Below are positions 9,176-18,326 of a DNA stretch of 64,000 nt, piece by piece. Source of the stretch: JABWCE01 sp964617955 (lineage in GTDB: Bacteria; Bacteroidota; Bacteroidia; NS11-12g; UBA9320). Location: the NCBI GenBank assembly GCA_964617955.1, contig CAZTXB010000008.1, positions 62,001 through 126,000 on the forward strand. The letters run 5' to 3'. Every line of letters starts with the position of its first letter. The first letter of the stretch is position 1. Below the pieces are notes generated by a model, which was not told the DNA's origin, did no database searches, and saw nothing but the letters and a program-made list of their open reading frames with translations. A program made the translations under genes and the position numbers.

Positions 9176-9934
9176 CTAAAACATAATGCCTACCGAAAGT
9201 GAAATGTTTTTGCTATAGGCTATGGTTTTAAACCCTGTTTTTGATTGTAAAATATTGTTAAACCCATTCTCAAATCTCAGATTACCGTACAATGAGGTAT
9301 TGCCACTGAGGTTGTATTCTACGCCCCCCCCAATGATGAGAGGTAAATTGATAAAACTAATATCATCGTCGAATTCGGCCGGCTCAAATCCCTCATCGGC
9401 CTCTTTATTGGTTTTGATGTTTTTGATGTCCTCTTCGGGCCACAAAACGGCATTGTTCCCTGAAATTATGATATCGGTTTTAGAGGATACCTTTACACCG
9501 GGTGCCACTCCAAACTGAGCGTGATATTTCATCATTCCTATCTCCTTTGTTTTAAATTTGAAGGATACCGGTATTTGTATATATCTCACCGAATACTCAT
9601 AGATTACATTGGTATTCCTTGCCGTTTTATTTTCTCTTTTATAGGTTAGCGTATCTCTGAACTTCAATTTCCCGTTTAAAGTACTAACCAAAAATTCAGT
9701 CGATAAAAGATAATTTGGCTGGAACTGATAATCGCACATAATGCCATATGCAAAACCGGGTTTAAACCCACCCTTATCTAAATTTCTGCTATCGGATTTA
9801 TACCAGGAGAAATTTGCACCCGTTTTTAATCCAAAAATTAACTTGCGATTGTCGCCATCTTTTTTCTCTTGTGAAAATGAAAAGTTCGTTCCTGACGCCA
9901 ATAATAGAAGGCAGAGCGTGATTTTTTTATACAT
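9176..9934 (-). CDS. PorT-like outer membrane beta-barrel protein
   Basis: A signal peptide (to about SFSQEKK) precedes a small barrel: FGLKTGANFSWYKSD near the start, a central YSVRYIQIPVSFKFKT strand pair, and a terminal SLSVGIMF ending in Phe, as outer membrane barrels do. It belongs to the broad PorT/OMP_b-brl family. PorT (SprT) itself is a T9SS component of about this size (252 residues here). The neighbourhood of gldB makes a T9SS or gliding role plausible, but other family members are unrelated to secretion, so I leave the symbol empty. Confidence 0.65.
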   Translation of the reverse strand: MYKKITLCLLLLASGTNFSFSQEKKDGDNRKLIFGLKTGANFSWYKSDSRNLDKGGFKPGFAYGIMCDYQFQPNYLLSTEFLVSTLNGKLKFRDTLTYKRENKTARNTNVIYEYSVRYIQIPVSFKFKTKEIGMMKYHAQFGVAPGVKVSSKTDIIISGNNAVLWPEEDIKNIKTNKEADEGFEPAEFDDDISFINLPLIIGGGVEYNLSGNTSLYGNLRFENGFNNILQSKTGFKTIAYSKNISLSVGIMF

Positions 9935-9973
9935 GGTGAATATTAATAATTAGAGTGATACTACAATACAGCT

Positions 9974-9981
9974 TAACTTTG
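9974..9981 (+). promoter_or_regulatory. gldB -7 box
   Basis: TAACTTTG matches TAnnTTTG and stands 17 bases before the gldB ATG, in the 64-base gap between gldB and the divergent PorT-like gene. Confidence 0.45.
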
Positions 9982-9998
9982 CATTCGAAAGCACAAAA

Positions 9999-11063
9999 AT
10001 GATAAAAAATATCTATAAAGTTTCTCAAATTCCATTTTTATTCTTTTTAACCTTTACATTGTTTCAATGTACCAATGACTCAAACGAAAAAACCGGCGAC
10101 ATTGAAACGGAAAAAATAAAATACAGCCTTAACCTGCAGCGTTTTGATGAGGATTTATTTAGGGTAAAAAATGCCAAAGAGCTCGCTGAGCTGGAGAAAA
10201 AATATCCTGACTTTTATCCGGTCTATATGTATCAAATTATGGGTGACATCACCCAAACCAACCAATCGGCCTACGAAGCCGCGGCCAATCTCATGCGAAA
10301 TTTTAGTACCATCGAAGATTTTGGATTGCAGCTAAAATACAAGGTTGACTCTGTTTTTCCGGATTTAACAAGTTTCAAAAATGATTTGACGGAAGCCATG
10401 AAACGCTATCTCTACTTTTTTCCGAAAGATACGGTTCCTCAATTTGTGACCTTTGTTTCACCCCTTCGCATAAACTTTCCTTTTATAGAAGAAAGCAACA
10501 TTATGGGCATAGGCCTCGACATGTATTTGGGCAGCGATTTCAAACCCTACCATTCCATTCAATTAGCTGACCAATTTCCAAACTACCGACTGCGAAAAAT
10601 GACTAAGGAATACCTGTTAAGGGATTTAATTATGGCCATGTGTCAAATTAAATTAAAAGAGAACGATAAGGACAAACGGCTGATTGATGAAATGATTTAC
10701 GAAGGCAAGTTACTGTATATGGTGCATGCCTTACTACCCGATGTTCAGGATAGCATTAAAATGGGGTATACAGCTGCTCACTTAAAGTGGGCCAAACAAA
10801 ACGAGAGCGAAATTTGGGCAGCACTGGTCGATTCAAAAGCACTTTATATGACGGAGCCCGACCAAATCAGGCATTACATCAGCGATGCACCTTTTACTAC
10901 GGCCAAGGGTTTCGGAAACGGAACCGCCCCACGCATTGGAGCCTACATAGGTTTAAAAATTATTGAAAAGTACATGGCCAAAAACCCTTCGATAAGTATG
11001 GCCCAATTGCTGACTCAAAGCGATGCTGACCTGCTATTGAATGCATCGAAGTACAAGCCTTAA
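9999..11063 (+). CDS. gldB: Gliding motility lipoprotein GldB
   Basis: GldB is a lipoprotein needed for gliding in Flavobacterium and found also in many non-gliding Bacteroidota with T9SS. The signal peptide ends in a lipobox with Cys24 (FTLFQC). Family features: LQRFDEDLFRV with L-x-KYPDFYPVYM soon after (about residues 45-75), a KWAKQNESEIWAALV segment, and the terminal PRIGAYIGLKIIEKYM. Length 354 is slightly longer than usual. nadE and a PorT-like gene are immediately upstream and divergent; as I recall nadE and gldB are also neighbours in flavobacteria. Confidence 0.85.
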   Translation: MIKNIYKVSQIPFLFFLTFTLFQCTNDSNEKTGDIETEKIKYSLNLQRFDEDLFRVKNAKELAELEKKYPDFYPVYMYQIMGDITQTNQSAYEAAANLMRNFSTIEDFGLQLKYKVDSVFPDLTSFKNDLTEAMKRYLYFFPKDTVPQFVTFVSPLRINFPFIEESNIMGIGLDMYLGSDFKPYHSIQLADQFPNYRLRKMTKEYLLRDLIMAMCQIKLKENDKDKRLIDEMIYEGKLLYMVHALLPDVQDSIKMGYTAAHLKWAKQNESEIWAALVDSKALYMTEPDQIRHYISDAPFTTAKGFGNGTAPRIGAYIGLKIIEKYMAKNPSISMAQLLTQSDADLLLNASKYKP

Positions 11064-11110
11064 ATAGGTCTTACAAAAAGCTTTCCGTATTTAAGAGCTT
11101 TCTTAATTTA

Positions 11111-11346
11111 GGGCCTGCTGAAAAACACTTAAAGGCTTGATATGATGAGGTTCATTAAAAATTTTATTGCTTTTAATGCACGATAAAATTAGTGAACCAT
11201 GAAAATATCGTGCATCGAATGCCTTCATAAAGACGTTAGTTCATTGCACGTCCCTTACTTCGTCGGCTTCGGCTCGAGGTACGGCAAAGTACATCTTCGC
11301 CTTGCCTCCTTGTAATGAACGCACACTGAACTTTTTCAGCAAGCCC
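11111..11346 (+). mobile_element. 236-bp non-coding inverted-repeat element, copy A
   Basis: The left end GGGCCTGCTGAAAAA and the right end TTTTTCAGCAAGCCC are inverted repeats with one mismatch. The direct repeat TAATTTA flanks both sides exactly (11104-11110 and 11347-11353). The length is exactly that of copy B, and the interior is similar throughout (for example the conserved GTTAGTTCATTGCAC). No protein frame is present. It lies 47 bases past the gldB stop codon, between convergent genes. It is best explained as a MITE-like passive element moved by a transposase encoded elsewhere. Confidence 0.75.
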
Positions 11347-11518
11347 TAATTTAGCATCCTAATAGAGATGTCCTGCCGAATTTTTTTGCTACACATCCCA
11401 GGCATGTTCAACATCCAGCCTTGAATAATGAATTTTTTGACAAAGCGCAAAAACAATTATAGAGCCGATTAGCCGAGGCAATGTACATTTGCCCCAAACC
11501 TAGCCAGGATTGGCACTT

Positions 11519-12658
11519 TTACTTTAGAATATCCCTGGCAATCACCACTCTTTGCACCTCGGAAGTACCTTCATAGATCTGAGTAATCTTGGCATCCCGC
11601 ATCAAACGCTCTACATGGTATTCTTTTACATACCCATAGCCCCCATGTATTTGCACAGCCTCAACGGTTGTTTTCATGGCTACTTCACTTGCAAACAATT
11701 TGGCCATGCTCGAGGCGCGATCATAGTTCAAATGTTGATCCTTCAACCATGCTGCCCTAAGGCATAATAATCTGGCGGCTTCTATTTCGGTGGCCATATC
11801 GGCTAACTTAAACTGTATAGCCTGGTGATTTTTTATTTCTGTGCCAAAAGCCTTTCGCTCCTTTGAATATTGCAAAGCAAGTTCGTAGGCCCCCGAAGCA
11901 ATTCCCAAAGCCTGAGACGCGATTCCAATTCTTCCCCCACTCAAGGTTTTCATAGCGAATTTAAACCCAAATCCGTCTTCTCCAATCCTATTGGCTTTGG
12001 GGACTTTCACATCCTGGAACATGAGTGAATGGGTATCGCTCCCTCTTATACCCAACTTATCTTCCTTCTTTCCAACGATAAATCCAGGCATATCTTTGGT
12101 AACAATGAGCGCATTGATACCTCGGTGTTTTAACTCCGGATGGGTTTGAGCCATCACGATAAACGTATCGGCCGAATGGCCGTTGGTTATCCAATTTTTT
12201 GTTCCGTTGAGCAAATAATAATCGCCCTTATCCTCGGCGGTGGTTCTTTGAGATGTAGCATCCGATCCGGCTTCAGGCTCAGAGAGGCAAAATCCGCCAT
12301 GAATGGTACCGGCTGCAAGAGGCTTTAAATATTTTTGTTTTTGTTCTTCGTTGCCAAAGGTTTCTAAACCCCAGCAAACCAACGAATTGTTCACCGACAT
12401 TACCACTGAGGCCGAGGCATCCACTTTCGAAATCTCTTCCATGGCCAAAACATAAGAAATGGTATCCATCCCTCCTCCTCCATATTCCGGTGAAACCATC
12501 ATTCCTAAGAAGCCCAATTCTCCCATTTTTCTAACCTGTGAGAGCGGGAATTTTTGCTCATTGTCTCTTTCAATAACACCGGGCAACAATTCAGTCTGGG
12601 CAAATTCTCTCGCTGCCTGCTGAATCATTAAATGTTCTTCGCTTAATTCAAATTCCAT
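11519..12658 (-). CDS. Acyl-CoA dehydrogenase
   Basis: This FAD enzyme oxidises acyl-CoA to trans-2-enoyl-CoA and passes electrons to ETF. The signature GGFCLSEPEAGSDA (about residues 120-135) and the C-terminal HGGYGYVKEYHVERLMRDAK are both present. The catalytic base is Glu363 in YEGTSEVQ, the position used by short-chain and butyryl-CoA dehydrogenases. Length 379 is typical. Which chain length or amino-acid derivative it acts on cannot be read. It is a single gene with no other beta-oxidation gene beside it. Confidence 0.93.
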   Translation of the reverse strand: MEFELSEEHLMIQQAAREFAQTELLPGVIERDNEQKFPLSQVRKMGELGFLGMMVSPEYGGGGMDTISYVLAMEEISKVDASASVVMSVNNSLVCWGLETFGNEEQKQKYLKPLAAGTIHGGFCLSEPEAGSDATSQRTTAEDKGDYYLLNGTKNWITNGHSADTFIVMAQTHPELKHRGINALIVTKDMPGFIVGKKEDKLGIRGSDTHSLMFQDVKVPKANRIGEDGFGFKFAMKTLSGGRIGIASQALGIASGAYELALQYSKERKAFGTEIKNHQAIQFKLADMATEIEAARLLCLRAAWLKDQHLNYDRASSMAKLFASEVAMKTTVEAVQIHGGYGYVKEYHVERLMRDAKITQIYEGTSEVQRVVIARDILK

Positions 12659-12678
12659 TTCTTATTGTTTGTTGGCTG

Positions 12679-12686
12679 CAAAAATA
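12679..12686 (-). promoter_or_regulatory. Acyl-CoA dehydrogenase -7 box
   Basis: The minus strand reads TATTTTTG, matching TAnnTTTG, 20 bases before the ATG. Confidence 0.4.
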
Positions 12687-12889
12687 ATTAATTGCAGCGA
12701 CTTGAGAGTTCTAGTTTTTACACGAATCAAACTAGATTCTCACATTATTTCCCCCTCTGTTTCGTCTATCCGCGCTTTAATTTTTTTTTAACCCCCAAAA
12801 ATATAATTCCCCATATCGATCCGGTGATCATTTGTTTATCAAAAATTATTTTTTAAAGCCTTAATTTCGCGGTCTTCATAATTGAGTGA

Positions 12890-13843
12890 ATGAATAAAGA
12901 AACCGTGATGATTATTGGTTCCTGCGGTCAGGTCGGAACCGAATTAACAGATTCTCTCCGCCAGATTTATGGTGCTTCCAACGTCGTTTCATGCGACATA
13001 CGCCAACCGGATGGTGACTTTTGGAAAGAAGGTCCATTCGAATTAATGGATGTGTTGGATCAACAAAAAATTGCCGATTTATTTTCCAAATACAGGCCAA
13101 GCCAGGTGTATCATCTTGCGGCTCTGCTCTCATCCACGGCCGAGAAAAACCCCAAACTTGGATGGAAGCTCAACATGGATGGCCTCTTCTATATCTTCGA
13201 TGCTGCACTTGAATATCAGGTTAAACGCGTTTTTTGGCCCAGCTCTATCGCCGTGTTTGGTCCGGGCACACCAAAATTAAATACACCACAGAATTGCATC
13301 ATGGATCCCAATACCGTCTATGGCATCACAAAACTCGCCGGTGAACGCTATTGTGAATATTACCACAAGCGTTACGGCCTGGATGTGAGAAGCATACGTT
13401 ATCCCGGCTTGGTAGGATATAAGGCCGACGCCGGAGGCGGCACTACCGATTACGCAGTGGAAATATTTCATGAAGCACTTAAACACAACGCCTATTCCTG
13501 CTTCCTCCATGAAGACACCATGCTTCCTATGCTGTATATGCCCGACGCCATAAAAGCCACTCTGGATATTACACATGCAACATCAGAAGAAGTGAAAATC
13601 AGATCCTCTTACAATATTTCAGGATTTAACTTTACCCCGAAAATATTGGCTGAAAAAATCAAAAAACACTTGCCTGAATTTACAATGCGTTATCATTCCG
13701 ACCCCCGTCAAGCTATAGCCGACTCGTGGCCACAAAGTATCAATGATGAACCGGCCCGACTTGACTGGAAGTGGAAAAACCAGTACAATCTCGATGCGAT
13801 GGTGGCGGATATGATTCTGAATTTAAAATCGAAATACCCATGA
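12890..13843 (+). CDS. NAD-dependent epimerase family protein, probable L-threonine 3-dehydrogenase
   Basis: This is an extended short-chain dehydrogenase: nucleotide loop IGSCGQVGTEL (residues 9-19) and the catalytic pair Tyr144-x3-Lys148 (YGITK). The middle and end (SIRYPGLVGYKADAGGGTTD, then FLHEDTMLPMLYMPDAIKA) are characteristic of the UDP-galactose-epimerase-like L-threonine dehydrogenases known from Flavobacterium and Cytophaga. These oxidise threonine to 2-amino-3-oxobutyrate with NAD. Length 317 fits. No kbl gene (glycine C-acetyltransferase) is adjacent, so partnership in threonine breakdown is inferred. Confidence 0.85.
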   Translation: MNKETVMIIGSCGQVGTELTDSLRQIYGASNVVSCDIRQPDGDFWKEGPFELMDVLDQQKIADLFSKYRPSQVYHLAALLSSTAEKNPKLGWKLNMDGLFYIFDAALEYQVKRVFWPSSIAVFGPGTPKLNTPQNCIMDPNTVYGITKLAGERYCEYYHKRYGLDVRSIRYPGLVGYKADAGGGTTDYAVEIFHEALKHNAYSCFLHEDTMLPMLYMPDAIKATLDITHATSEEVKIRSSYNISGFNFTPKILAEKIKKHLPEFTMRYHSDPRQAIADSWPQSINDEPARLDWKWKNQYNLDAMVADMILNLKSKYP

Positions 13844-13982
13844 GTAACCGAATGGGAGGCCAATGACCATTTTAGGCTTAAAACATGTTTTCCGATTCAA
13901 AAAATCAAACGCCTTATCCATTCAAGTGTTATCCGTTCATGGCCCAATCTTTGCAAGCCAATCCAAAAACAATAAATTAATT

Positions 13983-14729
13983 ATGAAAACGATAAAAATC
14001 TTTTCCTACGCTTTCATGGTTTTTGCCATGATGTCATGCGCAAACACAGGCAAAATTTTGAACACAGCTAACGATGTGCTCAAACAGGTTAATACTGCTT
14101 CCGGCATAACCCAAGACGAAGCAGGAAGAGGCTTAAAAGAGGCCCTGGCCAATGGAACCAATATTGGGGTCGATTTTTTATCAAAACGGGATGGTTTTTT
14201 TAAAAACAATTTGTATAAAATTTTACTCCCACCTGAGGCTCAAAAAATGGAACAAACCCTTCGCAATATGGGCCTTGGCAGTCAGTGTGACCGCGTCATT
14301 GAAAATATTAATCGCGGCGCGGAGTTGGCTGTTTCCGAATCAAAAACCATTTTTTTAAACGCCATCACAAGCATGTCCATTTCTGATGCCATCAAGATTG
14401 TAACCGGTGGTAACGGAGCAGGCACAAACTATTTGCGAAATGCCACCAGCAATGAGCTGTATGCAAAGTTTAGCCCCATTATTCAAAATTCATTAGATAA
14501 AGTTGAAGCCACAAAATATTGGAAAGAAATCGTGACGACCTATAATAAGATACCTACTGTCCAAAAAATTAATCCCGACCTCAACGCCTTTGTAACCAAT
14601 AAGGCTATGGATGCTTTGTTCAACCAAATTCTAACAGAAGAAAATAAAATCAGAGAGGACCCTGTGAAGAGAGGCACGGATTTGTTGAGAAAAGTTTTTG
14701 GCTATGCCGATCAACAAAAGGGAAAATAA
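13983..14729 (+). CDS. DUF4197 lipoprotein
   Basis: From ATG 13983 the protein has 248 residues and starts with a lipoprotein signal (KIFSYAFMVFAMMSCANTG, Cys19). An in-frame ATG at 13863 would place 40 residues before this signal and is rejected. The mature part fits the DUF4197 family: GLKEALANGTNIGVDFLS, YKILLPPEAQKMEQTLRNMG, NRGAELAVSESKTIF and the terminal RTDLLRKVFG-like end. DUF4197 proteins are periplasmic, of unknown function. The gene is 139 bases downstream of the threonine dehydrogenase gene. Confidence 0.8.
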   Translation: MKTIKIFSYAFMVFAMMSCANTGKILNTANDVLKQVNTASGITQDEAGRGLKEALANGTNIGVDFLSKRDGFFKNNLYKILLPPEAQKMEQTLRNMGLGSQCDRVIENINRGAELAVSESKTIFLNAITSMSISDAIKIVTGGNGAGTNYLRNATSNELYAKFSPIIQNSLDKVEATKYWKEIVTTYNKIPTVQKINPDLNAFVTNKAMDALFNQILTEENKIREDPVKRGTDLLRKVFGYADQQKGK

Positions 14730-14829
14730 CTTCGATTTATCTAAAAAGACCTTTCCTAAAGGCTAATATTTTGGGCCTGTCCTGTTGAGGAATATTTAAG
14801 GCAGACTGTGATTGCATGGTAAAAGTTGC

Positions 14830-14837
14830 TAACTTTG
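14830..14837 (+). promoter_or_regulatory. uvrA -7 box
   Basis: TAACTTTG matches TAnnTTTG and ends 16 bases before the GTG start at 14854, leaving a leader of roughly ten bases. A TTG 15 bases upstream of the box is a possible -33 element with short spacing. Confidence 0.4.
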
Positions 14838-14853
14838 CAGATTCTTAAAAATT

Positions 14854-17769
14854 GTGCCGGAAACAAACGCTAAAATACCCATCGAAGGACCCCCGAATAA
14901 GCCCCTTAACTCAAGTATTTTACCGGATTCGAATTCTGCAAACAGCCCTGACGACGGGCCAAGAATAGAAATAATCGGCGCCCGCGAGCACAACTTGCAG
15001 AACATTGATTTAAGTTTCCCAAGAAACAGCCTGATCGTTTTCACCGGCTTGAGCGGAAGCGGAAAATCTTCTCTGGCCTTCGATACCATTTATGCCGAAG
15101 GTCAACGCCGCTACATGGAAAGTTTTTCGGCATACGCCCGCCAATTTTTAGGAGAAATGAAAAGGCCTGATGTAGACAAAATTGAAGGGCTCAGTCCGGT
15201 TATAAGCATTGAACAAAAAACCGTAAACAAAAACCCAAGAAGCACGGTAGGCACGATTACTGAGGTTTATGACTTTCTTCGCTTGCTCTTTGCCAGAGCC
15301 GGAGAAGCATACTCCTATATCAGTGGCGAAAAAATGGTAAAGTTTACTGAAGAGCAAATCATTGAAACCATACTTCATAAATTCGAACTCAAACGCACAG
15401 TTTTATTAGCTCCCATGATCAAAGGCCGCAAGGGCCATTACAGGGAACTGTTCGAACAAATCATCAAGATGGGGTATACGAAAGTGCGCATCGATGGGGT
15501 GATTGCCGAAATAACACCCGGAATGCAGCTCGACCGCTATAAAATTCATGACATTGATATCGTCATTGACCGCATTGAACCCGATAGTGCCGGCAAAACT
15601 AGAATCACGGATTCGGTGAGGACTGCCCTCAAAGTAGGTAAAGGCGTGATGATGGTTTGGGATATTGTTGAGAACACCACCCATCACTTTAGCCGATTCT
15701 TAATGGACCCCAGCAGCGGATTGAGCTATGATGAGCCGCAGCCCAATACCTTCTCATTCAACTCGCCTTATGGCGCCTGCCAAAAATGCGACGGACTGGG
15801 AACGGTGTCGGACATTGATGTTGATGTCATTATTCCCGATAAAAGTAAAAGTATCAACAAGGGCGGCATTCTGCCTCTGGGTGAACTGAGGGAGAATTGG
15901 ACCTTTACCCAACTCCGTGCCATTGCCAAAAAGTATAAATTCAGTCTTGCCGATCCTATACACAAGCTATCGCCCGAAGCTTTAAATATTATTTTGAACG
16001 GAAGCAGCGAAAAATTTGAAGTGGATTACACTTTTAACAATGGGGTTAAGCAGGTATTTCAAACCACTTTTAAAGGCATCGTAACCATGCTGCTCAATGC
16101 CTTTAACGAAAAAGGAACCGACAGCATGGCCGAATGGGCCGAGGAATATATGAGTCTTATCCCTTGCCCTGAATGCTTAGGTGCCCGATTGAAACAAGAG
16201 TCGCTTCACTATAAAATCGGGGAGAAAAACATTTCAGACCTGAGTAGAATGAACATCGGTGAATTGGAGCAATGGCTGACCAATTCGCATACGCTCTTGA
16301 ATGAAAGACAAGCCATTATAGGGTCTGAAATTATTAAGGAAATTTTGGCCAGAATAAACTTTTTGCTGGGCGTAGGACTGGATTATCTCAGCCTCGACAA
16401 TCCTGCCCGAACCCTCAGTGGAGGCGAAGCGCAGCGCATTCGACTCGCCACCCAAATAGGTTCAAAGCTTGAAGAGGTTCTGTATATTCTCGACGAACCA
16501 AGCATAGGACTGCACCCCCGCGACAATGAAAAACTGATTGAATCACTCAAGGCCTTGAGAGATGTGGGAAACACCGTGCTGGTTGTAGAACACGACAAGG
16601 ACATGATGATGCAAAGTGACTTTGTGGTAGACATTGGCCCTATGGCCGGAAAGTATGGAGGAAAAATTGTTTTTGCAGGCAAGGCTTCTGAATTCGCCCA
16701 AAGCGATACCCTCACCTCGGGCTTTATCAATGGGCACTTAAAAATTGAAGTTCCTAAAAAAAGAAGGACCGGTAACGGTCATTTCATGGAGCTCAAGGGA
16801 TGTACCGGAAATAATTTAAAAAATGTCAATCTTAAAATTCCCCTGGGTTTATTTGTTGGAATTACCGGTGTGTCGGGCAGCGGAAAATCTTCTCTCATCA
16901 ACGAAACATTGCACCCTGTTCTGGGGCATCATGTTTATAACTCACACAAAAAACCCTTACCTTTTTTATCCATCAAGGGTTTGGAACATATCGATAAGGT
17001 TATAAAAATTGATCAATCACCCATTGGTCGTACCCCTCGCAGCAACCCATCGACCTACGTGGGCTTTTTTACAGATATTAGAAATCTATTTTCAGAATTG
17101 CCTGAGGCCAAAATCAGAGGATACAAGCCCGGAAGGTTCTCCTTTAATGTAAAAGGTGGCCGATGCGAGACTTGCCAGGGAGGCGGAATGCGGGTAATTG
17201 AGATGAATTTTTTGCCTGACGTGGAAGTGCCCTGCGAAAGCTGCATGGGAAGGCGCTATAACAGGGAAACGCTGGAAGTGAGATACAAGGGCAAATCCAT
17301 TAGCGATGTCTTGGACATGCCGGTTGACGAAGCCGTAGAGTTTTTCGAAGCCATACCGGCCATCTACCGCAAAATAAAAGCATTGCACGATTCAGGCTTG
17401 GGCTATATCACCCTCGGGCAAAGCAGCACCACCATCAGTGGCGGCGAAGCTCAAAGAGTAAAACTCGCCACTGAGTTGTCGAAAATTGGAACAGGAAAAA
17501 CATTTTATATTTTAGATGAGCCGACCACCGGCCTGCATTTTGCCGATATTAAAAAACTGCTCGAATTGCTTAACCAATTTGTGGAAAAGGGCAATACCGT
17601 GCTGGTAATTGAGCACAATATGGATGTGATAAAAATGGCCGATTTTATTATCGACTTGGGGCCGGATGGAGGCAAAAGAGGAGGCGAAATAATTGCACAA
17701 GGCACCCCTGAAGAAATTGCTACAAACAAAAAAAGCATCACCGGCAAATTTCTGGCGGCAGAACTCTAA
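14854..17769 (+). CDS. uvrA: Excinuclease ABC subunit A
   Basis: UvrA is the damage-sensing ABC ATPase of nucleotide excision repair. Both ATPase modules are intact: Walker A GLSGSGKSS near residue 70 and GVSGSGKSS near residue 675, with signatures LSGGEAQRIRLA and ISGGEAQRVKLA. Zinc modules are visible as CQKCDG...CPECLG and CETCQG...CESCMG. Length 971 is a little long because of an unconserved 35-residue N-terminal stretch (Pro, Asn, Ser rich) before IEIIGAREHNLQN. The GTG at 14854 follows a good promoter. The TAA stop (17767-17769) lies inside the left direct repeat of element copy C. Confidence 0.97.
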   Translation: MPETNAKIPIEGPPNKPLNSSILPDSNSANSPDDGPRIEIIGAREHNLQNIDLSFPRNSLIVFTGLSGSGKSSLAFDTIYAEGQRRYMESFSAYARQFLGEMKRPDVDKIEGLSPVISIEQKTVNKNPRSTVGTITEVYDFLRLLFARAGEAYSYISGEKMVKFTEEQIIETILHKFELKRTVLLAPMIKGRKGHYRELFEQIIKMGYTKVRIDGVIAEITPGMQLDRYKIHDIDIVIDRIEPDSAGKTRITDSVRTALKVGKGVMMVWDIVENTTHHFSRFLMDPSSGLSYDEPQPNTFSFNSPYGACQKCDGLGTVSDIDVDVIIPDKSKSINKGGILPLGELRENWTFTQLRAIAKKYKFSLADPIHKLSPEALNIILNGSSEKFEVDYTFNNGVKQVFQTTFKGIVTMLLNAFNEKGTDSMAEWAEEYMSLIPCPECLGARLKQESLHYKIGEKNISDLSRMNIGELEQWLTNSHTLLNERQAIIGSEIIKEILARINFLLGVGLDYLSLDNPARTLSGGEAQRIRLATQIGSKLEEVLYILDEPSIGLHPRDNEKLIESLKALRDVGNTVLVVEHDKDMMMQSDFVVDIGPMAGKYGGKIVFAGKASEFAQSDTLTSGFINGHLKIEVPKKRRTGNGHFMELKGCTGNNLKNVNLKIPLGLFVGITGVSGSGKSSLINETLHPVLGHHVYNSHKKPLPFLSIKGLEHIDKVIKIDQSPIGRTPRSNPSTYVGFFTDIRNLFSELPEAKIRGYKPGRFSFNVKGGRCETCQGGGMRVIEMNFLPDVEVPCESCMGRRYNRETLEVRYKGKSISDVLDMPVDEAVEFFEAIPAIYRKIKALHDSGLGYITLGQSSTTISGGEAQRVKLATELSKIGTGKTFYILDEPTTGLHFADIKKLLELLNQFVEKGNTVLVIEHNMDVIKMADFIIDLGPDGGKRGGEIIAQGTPEEIATNKKSITGKFLAAEL

Positions 17770-17772
17770 GTA

Positions 17773-18135
17773 GGGCCTGCTGAAAAAGTTCAGTGTGCGT
17801 GCAGGACGAGGCGGCAAAGCGCAGATGTACTTGACGTACCTCAAGCTGCAGCCGCCGAAGTTAAACCAATGTGCTTTACATGATACACCCATATTATGTA
17901 AAGCATACAGTGGTAAATGCCGATGGATGCAAATGTTTAGGGCAAATTGAGGTACGAAATTTGGACTATTACATTTGTCCAATCGGCGTAATGCATGTGC
18001 AATGAACTAACGACATCATAAAGGAACTTGATGCATGCAATTTTCATAATTTACTGATTTTATCCTGTATTAAAAGAAATAAACGCTAATGTCAACCTAA
18101 TCCTATCAAGCCTTTGAGTGTTTTTCAGCAGGCCC
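17773..18135 (-). mobile_element. 363-bp inverted-repeat element, copy C with a 127-bp internal segment
   Basis: Perfect terminal inverted repeats (GGGCCTGCTGAAAAA and its complement) and a direct repeat TAAGTA on both sides (17767-17772 and 18136-18141). It is in the opposite orientation to copies A and B. Relative to copy B it carries an extra segment at 17861-17987; without those 127 bases it would be exactly 236 bp. The left direct repeat starts with the uvrA stop codon. A minus-strand open frame running across it (17512-17982) continues into uvrA and is not credible. Confidence 0.75.
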
Positions 18136-18326
18136 TAAGTAGTCAAATCCATCCTAATTTAACATCTTGTTTAAGTGCCGTTTATTATTGTTATCTAAAG
18201 AGATAATTTGAATGTATGCACCCCATTCCAATGCATTAAATCATCCCTGCATCACATAATCCTTTCGAACGATTATTTGCTTTGCAGAATGAATTCTTTT
18301 GGTCATTTTTGTTAAAAAATAAAAAT

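Noticed and set aside
12890..13843. Reading the NAD-dependent epimerase as a UDP-sugar epimerase
   Set aside because: The GYKADAGGGTTD and EDTMLPMLYMPDA segments fit the threonine dehydrogenase branch better.
16383..16730. 115-codon minus-strand frame inside uvrA
   Set aside because: Antisense to a strongly conserved region; its Ser/Ile/Met-rich composition is that of a shadow frame.
17512..17982. 156-codon minus-strand frame covering the end of uvrA and copy C
   Set aside because: It is antisense to uvrA and runs into an element that codes for nothing in its other copies.
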